From Piromyces finnis (lineage: Eukaryota; Neocallimastigomycota; Neocallimastigomycetes; Neocallimastigales; Neocallimastigaceae), in the NCBI GenBank assembly GCA_002104945.1, contig MCFH01000048.1, positions 1-64,000 on the forward strand: a stretch of 64,000 bases of DNA, read 5' to 3'. The position numbers and the translations under genes were made by a program. Below, piece by piece: positions 11,823-23,197 of the stretch. The notes under the pieces were generated by a model. That model saw only the letters and a program-made list of their open reading frames with translations, was not told where the DNA came from and searched no databases. The stretch's first letter is position 1. The number at the start of each line of letters is the position of its first letter.

Positions 11823-12297
11823 TGATACAGTAGAAAATATTATCTTAATTCTATAAATGAATATAGAAAGTGATAATATTTGTATCTAAAATTTAATAAA
11901 TAAAAATAAATAAGAAAATAAAAATAGAATAAATGATTTTTATACTTGTTCATTTGCAAGTGTTAGTTAGTTTTTAATATAAAATGTTATTTTATTTAAT
12001 TATAAAATTATTATATTATCATATTATTTAATAACTCTAGTATTATTAAATAATTAAAATTTAATACATCTAGTATGTATTATAAATGTTGTAAAATAAA
12101 TATTGTTTTATTAAGTATAAATATCTAATTTTTCTCTCTTGGATAATTAGTAACCATAATATATAAATTTAATATAACTATATCTAATTTTTATGGATTA
12201 TTAGGAACATCTTTTAAAATAAAATAATTCTATTACTATTTATATAAAATTATTATTTTAAAGTATAAATATAAACAAATATAAACTATTTAATTTA

Positions 12298-12328
<31 letters not shown>

Positions 12329-12462
12329 TTTACATTTATAATTTTTAATTTAATAATTTTATACAAGTTAATTATTTTAATTTTTAACTATCTGTGTTTT
12401 AATATTATTATTATTATTATTATTATTATAAATTCATAATTTATAAATTTAATTATTTATCA
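11823..12462 (+). mobile_element. Family F solo LTR
   Basis: 640 bp from TGATACAG to ATTTATCA. It shares long blocks with 1800-2340 and, inverted, with about 20540-20621. The first two bases are also part of the target duplication of the J-like LTR, which therefore inserted at its edge later. Confidence 0.6.
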
Positions 12463-12881
12463 TGATATAAAAATAATATGTGACTTGAGCATATTATTAT
12501 ATTAGTAATTTTTCCTAATATTAAATTTATATAGATTTATTATAATATTAATTATTTCTACAATGTATAAGAATATAATGTAAATGTACGACAAATGTAA
12601 TATCATGTAATGTAAAAGAGCATTGTAAATGAATGATCCATATAGTTCCAGCCTTATAATTGGTCAATTAATTATTAAGTAAGCCTCATTAGTATAAATA
12701 GACTAGAATAAATATTATTAAAAAGGGCTTCTTGTTTTAGTTAGAATTTTAATATTTGACAACGACAGAACGTTTTAGTATTTAGACAGAATAGAAATAT
12801 TGGAACGTTATAAATAAAATTATTAATAAAATATATATTAATTAAAGTTTAATTCTTTCTACATAAAATTAACCCGTATCA
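12463..12881 (+). mobile_element. LTR-like unit, family L
   Basis: 419 bp between TGATATAAAA and CCGTATCA, termini of the TGAT...ATCA type used by the other families. It contains a TATA-like TATAAATAGAC near 12695 and AATAAA signals near 12710 and 12810, as expected of an LTR promoter and polyadenylation region. No second copy was found in the window. Confidence 0.45.
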
Positions 12882-12888
12882 ATCAATT

Positions 12889-13410
12889 TGTCACAATAAC
12901 ATATATAAAAATTTAAAAAATTTGGACACATGGAAAAAATTTATTTTTTAAATTTTTATTAAAAAAATTCAAAGTATAAAATTTCTAATATTTGAAATTA
13001 TTAAAATTTTTTTAAAATTATTAAAATTTTATTATTAAAAATTTTATTTTAAATTTATTAACTATTTACAATAATTATATTACTTATTAATTTATAAAAA
13101 TTAAGTATTTTATAATTGAACAATAATTAATTAAAATTAAAAAATGTAACAATTAAAATTGTTCATGTATAAAAAGAACAAAAATTGACAAAAATTACGA
13201 AGCTTTAGCGTTAGTAATTTTTTAACTTAAATTTAATAAAATTTATAAACTCCAATAAAACCTAAAACTTTAAAAATTTTAATATTTTTAATAACTTAAT
13301 ATATGCTGATATTAAGTTATTGCTAAAATAAAAATATTATTTAATTTTCTTTATATAAATATTATAAGCTTAACGCCTTCAATAGGAAAGCGTATTATAT
13401 TTGTTAATTA
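12889..13410 (+). mobile_element. Family X LTR, 3'-truncated
   Basis: Begins TGTCACAATAACAT and is an inverted copy of 8873-9489 up to about 13410, including the TTAATATATGCTGATATTAAG hairpin region. The last 80-90 bp of the LTR are replaced by unrelated sequence. Confidence 0.75.
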
Positions 13411-14140
13411 ATATATGTAAAGTGGGCTAGGATTGGTATGTAACTTGGTCAGAATGTTTCATATAATATAACTTAATTTACCAATAAAATATTAAACTTA
13501 TTTATTATTAAACCTTTTCTTCAGAACTTATTAAAGAATTTAAATAATACTAATTTAAAATTAAATAGGTTTTTATATTTAAAATAAAAATTTTAATATA
13601 ATTTAATTACGAAATTTGTTTATTAATTATTTGTTTATGAAGATAATATTTATTAAGTTATATTATAGTTAACAATTAATAATTAATAATCTTACAAAGA
13701 ATTTCAAAATTGATTTCAATTCTTTGTTTAAATACTTTTTTCTTACATATAATAAAATTACATTGATATTAATATTGATATTAATAATAAAGATAAAAAT
13801 AAAATAATTTTAAATTAAAATATTAATAATTGATATTGATATTAATAATATGAATTCATATGATAGATCTTAAGATTAATCTTTTAAATTGCTTTTAAAA
13901 TAAAAGTATTGTTTTAACCATTTTAAATTGTAAATATTTAATATTATAAATTGAGAATAACAATTACTGATACTAATTATATATTCTCATGATTAATTAA
14001 TTAATAATTATAACTAATGATTTTTGATCCAAAGGCTTTTTGGCTTGATTATGATTAAGGTTATTAATCAAAATTATTTGAAAAATTATTAATTGATTTT
14101 TATAATTGATTAGGTTTGTAATCAAGAATATTTATTATCT
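13411..14140. other. AT-rich spacer left of the LINE
   Basis: No gene supported. A short patch at 13420-13460 (GTGGGCTAGGATTGG) is less AT-rich but has no frame. The last 12 bases before the LINE tail (14141-14152) are its left target duplication. Confidence 0.45.
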
Positions 14141-14150
14141 AACCTTATTT

Positions 14151-14187
<37 letters not shown>

Positions 14188-14238
14188 CTAGGAAGAGAAT
14201 ACACATCTTTTATTTATTTACTTATTTAATTAGTGATA

Positions 14239-17200
14239 TTACATAATATTAGGTGATAATACATATTGATATAATAAATAATAAATAAAAATAATAAAAT
14301 ATATATAAATAAAAATATAAATATAAAAAAATATAAAATAATTATTTAAGTTGCATAAAAGTTCAATGAACTCTGCAATTTGTACTGTGTGGGATTGGTC
14401 CCTACCTAATAAATTAAATGAAATAAAAAAAAGAAGTAACATCAGGTATGATAGTGTGGTGTCCACTAAACTCTCCCATGAGTTCATAATGTTTTCATTC
14501 GAATTTGAGGAAATACTAACATTGAACCCTATGTACGGAACATTGGAAATGTTCCTTTGCCATATCGGTACGACGTCGGCGCTCTTGATTACGTTAGGTA
14601 TCTTACTAAACCTATCAAAAAGTAGCTTCATAGAGCTACTAATGATAGGGATTGTTTTAGTAAGAAAAGCCGCGAGACCCTCTACATATGGAACATGAGA
14701 CCCCGATGAACTGTAAAGCTGTTCATTCAAATGTCTTTGTTCCGCCTTATCGATTTGTAGCTCATCATAAGCTAAAGTTCCACCAAGAAGGAACGTAAAA
14801 ATATAGTTATAAATTGTTTTTCTTACTTCCGTTTCGGGGAGTAAGTATGTGATGAATTGATTCTTATATTTATTGTAAAAAAGGGTAAAAAGATCGTCAA
14901 GAAAGCTAAGTGAAGAAGCTCTGTATTCAGAGAATGCAGAACATTCTAATATCCAATGGTAAAAAGATTGTTCGTCATATCCGCAACATGGACAGACACG
15001 AGGGCAGTCAGGAGTAACTCTATTACTGGCAATAGCAATTCGGGTAGTATTTTCATAACCGCATCGAATACGAATAATCCAGGTAATTCCTAAATTTAAG
15101 TGAGGTTTGTTGAGACCGATATGCATTAGGCGATTTGAATTAAGGAATTTGTTGTTAGTATATCTGAGGGCTTTACTTCCATTATTTAGGCTACTATTAT
15201 TCCAATAATATTCTCTAATATCTTTAGTACTTTTAATATTTATTTTCATAAGTTTCTTATGTAGTGAACAAGATTCTTTGGCCCAAGAGTAATGAGACAT
15301 GGGAGGAATAGATCGGACGAGATCTTTAATTATACAATTTGATTTTCTCCATTTAACAAAGCATTTCACTTGTTGCGCAGCACAAATACCTGAAAGGGTA
15401 GGAAACTTCATATCTCTTGTAAAAGCATACAGACTAATAAATGAATTTCGTTCAAAAACAAAATCTTTGTTATTAAAACTTTTATTGTGAAAGCTATTGA
15501 CACTCCATAAAACAGCAGTATTGATAAGAGATTGGACTCTTCTAGTTCTATTTTTGTTGGAACCAAGCAAAGGAGCATAATAAGAGACTTTGCTTAAAAT
15601 ATAGGAATGAATTACTATGTTTTTTAAGCCAATAGGAACACAATTGTTGGTGAGGAAGTTCTTAAAAGAGAATAAAGATTTCTGAACTTTTTTGTACATA
15701 TTAGACAGAATAGGAGTCAAAGAAAGATCTTCGTCGAATGGGATTCCAAGATAAGTATAGCAAGAAACCTTTGGAATCGAGTACATACCGATGTAAAATG
15801 TTGGGTCGACATAACTAGGGGATCTATTAAAGTTGATAGGTTTAACAACAATAGTTGCACATTTATTTATTCCAAAAGACATTTCATTTAAATTAGCCCA
15901 ATCAAGGACCAGATTGATCATCTTTTGAAGGTTCTTCTTACTAGGAACAATCAAAACAATGTCATCTGCGAAAAGGCCACCACAACAACGTTTATTACCT
16001 AAGCTAACTCCAAGCCTTTCACATTTATTTAAAATATCATTGATAAAGAGGTTAAACAGTATAGGAGAAAGAGGACATCCTTGTCTTACACCACGGTTTA
16101 TAGGGAATTCATTGGAAAGCATATCCAAGAAACGTGCACGAGCTTTAGAGGTAAAGTAGAGATTATTGAGAAAATCAAAACATTTACCACGTATACCTAA
16201 TTTATATAACTTTGTAAGGATATTAAAAATAGGAACTGAGTCGTATGCTTTTTTAAGGTCTAGAAAGGCGACATAAGTGGCTTTTCCTTTAAATTTTCTT
16301 CTTTGACAGATTTCTCTAATGGAAATAAATAAGCTAATACATTCTTCTTTATTGCGAAAACCAAATTGCTCAGGTCTTATAAAATTATGAGAAAGAGCAT
16401 ACTTTGAAATTCTATTAGTTACAATTTTTGAAATGATTTTAAGACCTACATTGATGAGAGAAATACCACGATAATTATTACAGTCTGAAAGATCGCCTTT
16501 CTTTGGAATAGAAACAATGGAAGCAGAGTTCCATTTCAAAGGAAAGGAACTATTCCAGATTTTATTAAAAATTAATTTAAGACAATTTCCAGCAGCCTTA
16601 TGTTCTTTCTCCAGTTCTTAGTTACAAAAGAAAGCTTTGAAAAATTCAATTGGGATACCATCGGGACCTGGAGCCTTGTTATTCTTCATTGACAGAACAA
16701 CATTTCTAATTTCCTCAATAGAAATGGGACCATTTATATTCTATGCTATTTGATTGATATGGTTGAATTGGAAGGCTCTTTCCCAGTAACCACGATTTAA
16801 GCTGTGATTTGTAACATCAGATGCAAGATTTTCATAATGTTCAGCCCAACGTTTTAATTGTTCTTGAGGAGTAAATAAATCCTTGCCATTCTTGTCCTTA
16901 ATAGTTGAAACATGGGAGGACGAATAACTTGGTTTGGCAAGTTTTTTAAGGCCTTTCCAACCTTGTCTAAAGCTTTTATCAATAAAATGTTTACCAATAG
17001 AAACAATATTAGCTTTATAGAGATTGGATCTGAATTTACTCTTAACCTTTTTGATGGTATTACATAGATTTTGGTATATGGAGAACTGGTTAAGATAATT
17101 TTCCATGTCAGTGCAATCTGAAAGGGGCTTAATATTTTTGTAAGCCAGGTGTTTTTCATGTGATAAGTTTTTGATGTATTGAGGGCAATGGAATGCTGGA

Positions 17201-18531
17201 CCTTTTAAATCTGCAGGCACAATGGCTTTTATTTCTTTACCTATAGTTTTGGAAGTATCTAAAAATCTTGAAACCATATCGTCAGCCGAAAGGCTATCGC
17301 AATTAGCTTCAAGCTCGGAAGCTAGAACAGCAAAGTAATTACTAGTAAGAATGTCAGAACACTTTGTGTTACAGATATGACTTGACCACTTAAAGGTCTT
17401 CTTAGGCTTTTTGAAACCATCCGAAGAGTCTTTTTTACAAGACACAAGGATCGGTTTGTGATCAGAAACATCGTGGAAAACTTCGCAAACTGAAGATTTG
17501 TTTATGTGTTCTGTCATAGCTTTGTTGTATATAATATGATCAATGCATGAAAATTTAGATCCTTTTTCCCAGGTAAAATTATTACCAGTTAACTCAGCCA
17601 TAGTCCAATCCGGGAAGTGTTGTGATATATAAGATTTGATTTTTATAGCTGACATATTAAAGTCTCCTACAAGGATAGCTGGGTGGTTGAATTTTTTATG
17701 CGTTGTTAACCACTTATCAAGTTCATCAAAGGCAATTAATCTAGCATCCGGCCATCTAGTTTACGGGAAGTAAATATTACCGATGGTACATCTCTGGTTC
17801 CAAAATGACAATATTGTAACTGAAATGATGTAGTTATATAGAAGAGGTTCAGGAGTAAAGGAACAAGAGTTATGAACACCAATGTAAAGTCCTCTCATAC
17901 CTGGAACTTTAGGATTAGCACGTCTGTGTACTGGTTTATAGTTCGGTAGGCATGGGGAGGAAATTGCATTACCACAGAGGAATTGACTGTTACCTACTTC
18001 TTGAAGACAGACACATACAGGTTTGAAAACAGAGATGAAGTATAAAACACCGTCCTTTTTCTCCGGGTTCCAAACATTGATGTTCCAACAAGTACATAAG
18101 TTGAAAAAGGAAGCATTAGAGCTTAGATGACTAAAATAGAAATCGTCAGAGAGTGGACCAGTAGTAGATTTGATAGATCGTTTGTTATTGTATGATCTAT
18201 TGTTTTTGAGCTTATCAATGAATTTCCAAGATATTTTACTAGAGATAGGGAGTTTTTCAGAAAGTGAGTGTATAAGTAACATGGCTTTAAGCGGGCATTT
18301 TCCATTGACTTTTAGAATGAAATAGGTACCGAGTGATTGTGAATATTTTTTGGTGAGGGATTGAAGAATATCATTGAAAGGTTGAATGTCCTTTAAAAGA
18401 AATTCCATTAGTCGTTGTTTTGACCATGAACTAAGATCATGGATAAAAATTAGATATGATTTATTGGAGTTAGATTCGAAGAAACGAAGACCACGTCGTA
18501 AGGTAGGTACAGTACAATTGGTATTGTTCAT
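14239..18531 (-). pseudogene. LINE endonuclease-reverse transcriptase ORF with three in-frame stops
   Basis: One continuous frame of about 1,430 codons, interrupted only by TAA at 17763-17761, TAG at 16743-16741 and TAA near 16620, with no frameshift. After an N-terminal extension of about 150 residues comes an APE endonuclease (CTCWNINVW, CLQEVG, ILVGDFN, and the catalytic SDHKPIL at about 17470-17450). The reverse transcriptase follows, with NNKAPGPDGIP, GFRNKEECIS, FLDLKKAYDSVP, RGVRQGCPLSPILFNLF and FADD (15972-15961). A C-terminal zinc-binding motif CPCCGYDEQSFYHWILEC is at about 15000-14940. Domain order matches L1/Tad-like LINEs. The stops suggest early decay: domains are otherwise complete. 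Confidence 0.88.
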
Positions 18532-18534
18532 TTT

Positions 18535-19821
18535 GAAAGAACTTATTATGACAATAGATATTAATAATTTGAAGTATTGATATAATGATATAAATAAGAT
18601 AATGAAATAAAATATATAGTAAAATAAAAATAATAATAGTAAAGACGGATATATTATATAGCTAGTGGATTATTTGTCAATCAATATTTTAAATTTTATA
18701 ACTGGAAAAGTGGCTAAGTTGTTGACAAACTTAGTTCTAACTCTACTGAAGACTTTAAACGGGAAGATAAATTTTGAATATCTATCACTTTGGATTTCTG
18801 TATTATAACTGTATTTTGAAAGCTCTTTATATTTATAAGAATTGTATAATTTATTGGATGATTATTGTATTGTGTTGATTCTGATTGTTGAATTTGAATA
18901 TTCATTTAGGTTGTTTATGTTGTAAGGTAGAGAGATAATAAGAGTGAAAAGTTGTTATATCAAAAATAATGGAAAAAAAGTTGAAGAATTTTGGGTAAAC
19001 ATAATAAAATTTTTTTTTAAAAGATAAAATTGAAACAAGAGTAGTATTTACAATATAAAAATAGAATACTCGATTTTCCAGGATAGAAGCTTTGATAATA
19101 AAAATGTTAAAGAAAAAAAGGTGTTAATACTTACCATAATAGTCCATAATAAACCTAATTAAGTTATACAGATATATAAATATACATATAATATAAAGTA
19201 TAAGAAATATATATATATATAGAAAAGAGATAGAAAAAGTATACAAAAGAATGTTAGTAGAAAAGAGATTCCTTGGAAAATCTAGAGTTACAAAAAAAAT
19301 AAGAAATAAAAAAAGATATTACTAGAATCATATAAAATCATAAGGGAAAAATAAAAAAGCCGCGCCCCTCGAAAATAATAAAAATAGAAAAAAAAAATAA
19401 AAGATTAAATATGATTATAGTAATGAAAGCCGCACCCCACACGAAACTCAAGAATAAATGAAAGGAATAACAAACTAACTGAAAAAACAAAACTATCTGA
19501 CATCTGACTAATCAACATATAAAGAATAAAAAAGGAATAAAAGAACAAAGAGAATAAGTAGTAAACTGGGATAACAAATTATCGATGAAAGCTAAAATAA
19601 AAATGAAATCAAGAAATATTCAAAATCAGTATTTAATACTACTGAATCAAACAATTTTAAGTTTAAAATAATATGTTATAAAGGTTGTTAAAGCAACTAC
19701 TATCTAAAAAATAAGTTGAAGGTGTAAGGGATATATGATATAACAACTAACACTCAAATTATCGACTCTGTTCGCTCAGTACCATGAGCTTAGTCCTAAT
19801 AATATTTCCAAATAAAGACTT
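18535..19821 (-). other. LINE 5' leader, no ORF1 found
   Basis: About 1.3 kb between the ORF start and the tandem monomers. It is purine/A-rich on the plus strand with many short stops. The only frame (18905-18714) is 63 codons without recognisable features. A degenerate third monomer piece (CTCAGTACCATGAGC) is at about 19773-19787. Confidence 0.5.
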
Positions 19822-20069
19822 ACCAAGCATCCATTGCGCAATACTTGGATTTAATTCTTTCTACTCTCTCAGTACCATGAGCATGAGTAGACCCCCTTGA
19901 GAAACTCCATTTATTAAATAAATGAAGGCACGTTCCTAAGAGGGCACCAAGCATCCATTGCGCAATACTTGGATTTAATTCTTTCTACTCTCTCAGTACC
20001 ATGAGCATGAGTAGACCCCCTTGAGAAACTACATTTATTAAATAAATGAAGGCACGTTCCCAAGAGGGA
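19822..20069 (-). repeat. LINE 5' tandem monomers, 2 x 124 bp
   Basis: Two nearly identical 124-bp units (19822-19945 and 19946-20069) beginning ACCAAGCATCCATTGCGC on the plus strand. They differ at only a few positions. The second ends exactly at the LINE 5' boundary. Tandem 5' monomers act as promoters in mouse L1 elements; the same role here is inferred from position only. Confidence 0.85.
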
Positions 20070-20081
20070 ACCTTATTTAAT

Positions 20082-20539
20082 AATAATGGAGAATTTTTAA
20101 ATTAAATTATTTATAGAAAGTTGGATGACTTGAATAATGACTTTAATTATATAAATTAATATTAATCATTTTAATATATATTATTATATATTTATTGGAA
20201 CTAATTAATTCTTTAAATAGCTATATCTCAAGAACTAGTGGTCTAAATTAGCTGAAAATTTGTGAGAATATAGATCTCAACCAGTAACCAGTACTTTCTA
20301 ATAAAATTAATTTGAATTCTCTAGAAAAGGAAAATAGGACACGAGATTCAGAAGTTATCATTAGTTTCGTATAGCACATTTTCTTCTCAAGGGTTAATTT
20401 ATTGAAAATTAAATTTTTGTGATCCTTAACCCTTTTCAATATTAAATTTTTCCAAGTGATCTTTTTAATTATTTTTAAAAGTGTTTTATAATTTTTGAAA
20501 TATAAATTTGATTTTTAAATTGTTTATTTGAATATTTAA
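20082..20539. other. AT-rich spacer right of the LINE
   Basis: No gene supported. The minus-strand frame near 20439-20248 has no recognisable features. The sequence is pre-insertion target DNA continuing from 14140, probably itself old repeat. Confidence 0.4.
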
Positions 20540-20621
20540 TTTATTTTTTAATCGTCTTCTATTCTTGACAATCACTTTCTATAGTAAAATATAGAATTAA
20601 GATAATATCCTCTTCGTATCA
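20540..20621 (-). mobile_element. Family F LTR end (oldest layer of the tRNA-Arg stack)
   Basis: Inverted match to the first part of the F LTR (CACTTTCTATAGT, GAATTAAGATAAT, ending CGTATCA at 20621). Family A is inserted directly behind it. The rest of this LTR could not be followed to the left. Confidence 0.55.
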
Positions 20622-20624
20622 ATA

Positions 20625-21404
20625 TGATGCAATATATTTCAAAAACACCATAAATAAAATATAATTGTGAACGTTAGCAATAGGGAATGAGAGTTGAATA
20701 ATATATTAGATAATATTGTATTTATTTCTATTTTATAATAATAAAAATAAATAATAAAAACAAATAATAAATAATAAAAATAATAAATTTTATAATAATA
20801 TAATTAAATAGATTTTGGTTTAAAGTTTCTTTATTTAATTATTATTATTATTATGATTATAACATTAATAACATTCAATACTAGTAGAATCGAAAGTTAT
20901 TGTTTAATGAATATAAATACTTAAATATAAAATGTAAATATAAAAATATGTTGATAAAATTCTTATTAATAATAAAATATAACTTTTTGAAATAATAAAA
21001 ATAAACAATAATTATTCTTTTCTTTTATAATTAATATTTTAAACTGAATTAAATATAATAAATACTAAATACGTAATTAGTGACCTAAAACTAAACTAAA
21101 ATAAACTGTAACTAAAATAAAATAAAATAGAACTTATACTTAAAACTAAAATATCAAATATTATTTATAAATGAAAAGTTCTCTCTTCTTTTTTTATATC
21201 TTGTTCTTTATCACTATTTTTATATCTTTTCATTTCTTGTGTAATTAATTATTCTAATATATGTGTAACATTTGCGTCATAATAATTTATACTAATATAG
21301 TTTAATTATTATTAACACTAGTAATTGATATACAATTTATAAAAGGATTAGATATTATTCATGAAATATTTAAAATATTATATTTTTCTATGCATCTTGT
21401 ATCA
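20625..21404 (+). mobile_element. Solo LTR, family A
   Basis: 780 bp, termini TGATGCA and TTGTATCA, homologous to 37038-37789. Left flank AATA (20621-20624). After removing the later insertions, the right flank before tRNA-Arg is also AATA, a 4-bp target duplication. It would have lain 15 bp upstream of the tRNA. Confidence 0.75.
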
Positions 21405-21409
21405 AATAA

Positions 21410-22220
21410 TGATATAATTTGATAATAATCTTAATTTTGAATTTTACTTCAAAAAGTGATTATTATATTATATCTTTTGTTATAACTATATAAGTTATAT
21501 TGATTAAGATTTAAAATCGTTTTTATAAAAATTAATAAAATTGTTTTGTTAAAACACTAAATTGTTTTATTAGAAACACTTGTTTTTATAATATTTAAAT
21601 ATTTAAAATTTTATTTATTTAAGTATAAAAGTGATTATTAAAATTATAAAATATTAATCTAACTATATAATATTTCTTTATTAATAATAATAATAATGAT
21701 TAAAATAAGAATATTTACATGTATTTATATTTTCTTTTAAATTTAAACTATTTACATTAAAACAATAAAATTAATAACTATTTACAATAAAAATAATAAA
21801 AGTAATTAGAAATAACAATAAAAGAAATAATTAAAAGTTAAAGAATATAAAAAGTTGTTTATTTTACAATTAATTAAAGTAATAATTATTTTTAATGTTT
21901 TAATAAAGGTGTTTAATTATATTATTTTATAACATGAATTATTATATTTGTTTACTTTTAAAGTGTAATTTACTAACGAAGTTATTAATTATTTAATTTA
22001 ACAATTAATTTAACAAAAGTTATATATTTTGATCTCGATTAATTAAAGTTTATTATTTTCTTTCAATAATCAAAATATATGCAGTGTTTAGGATTAATTT
22101 TATTTAAGAATTTTGGTAAAGTACTTAATTAAACTATAACTTATTTTAAGTTACTTTTAGGGTTAACTTAAAAATCAGGTTTAATAATAATTTTATATTT
22201 ATTAATTTCATTATTAATCA
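21410..22220 (+). mobile_element. Solo LTR, family B
   Basis: 811 bp, termini TGATATAATTTGATA and TTAATCA, with copies at 2345-2894 (partial), 32720-33505 (inverted), about 34545-34899 (partial) and 38419-40228 (interrupted). The 4-bp duplication ATAA is recovered when the younger elements D and C are removed in silico. Confidence 0.75.
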
Positions 22221-22961
22221 ATATGATAACGGATTGGTAGTTATATTATAACTTTTTAACTACTTCTTCTGTTATCTTATATTGTTTTATCTCGACAGCT
22301 ATTGTACGAGCTTTAACAATATCTACTAGTTTTATTAATTTATTTTAAGTTATTTTATAGTTTTAATAGTTTTATTATTTTAATAATATTTATATAGAAT
22401 AATAACACCAGATTTATTCTAAAAAATATTATTTATTATTAACACAATAATTACAAATTAGACAAGTTTAATTTCGTTTTTATATTTTCTTTTATTTATT
22501 GTTCTTACGCTCTTTTTAACAATAATTTTTATTATATAAAAACTTATTTTTGTCTTTTAAATATTATTATGTATTCACTAATTAATTATATTAACTATTA
22601 TTAAAATTTAACTTATTATTAATAATCTAAGTCTTCTCATTTTCTACTAAAAATTATTATTATTCTTTATATTAAAAATTATTTTTATAATTTAACCCAA
22701 TCAAATATATAAATTTATAAAATATTTGATTTTATGTAAATTATATTTTTATAATAAAGTATATAAAATTATTTAATAATTATTTTATAATAAAATTTTC
22801 TACTAATATCAAATGTATAATATATTTATAATTATTATTTATCAAGATTTCCTCCCCTAAGATACGACTTAGTGGTAGCTGATAAAAATATTCATAAATA
22901 ATAATAAATATATAAGTTTTTGATATTTTTATACTAAATATTTAAAAATTTAATTTTTTTT

Positions 22962-22998
<37 letters not shown>

Positions 22999-23197
22999 AA
23001 AAATAATATAAAATAAGGTTTATAAAAAAAATGATGAAAAATTTGAAAATTTTTATTAATAAAATTTTTTTTTCAAAGAGAAATAAAAAAAATGAAGTGA
23101 AATTTTGTTAAATGTCGTAGTGTAAATATTTTTGTGTTTTTATATATTTTTGTAATGTAATTGTCGTATTATTTGTATATAAATGTTTAATGTGGTT

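Larger units (their letters stand above)
14141..20081 (-). mobile_element. Non-LTR retrotransposon (LINE, L1-like), near full length
   Basis: The element proper is 14153-20069 on the minus strand. Its 3' end is an oligo(A) tail of 32 (T run 14153-14184). A perfect 12-bp target duplication AACCTTATTTAA flanks it (14141-14152, 20070-20081). The 5' end coincides exactly with the end of a 124-bp tandem monomer. One long frame (18531-14239) encodes an APE-type endonuclease and a reverse transcriptase; no separate ORF1 is recognisable in the 1.5 kb upstream. Three in-frame stops make this copy probably inactive. Confidence 0.9.

Noticed and set aside
14239-18531. Stop-codon reassignment (TAA/TAG read as Gln) to explain the LINE stops
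   Set aside because: Other intact frames in the window end naturally at TAA or TAG, so the standard code is simpler.
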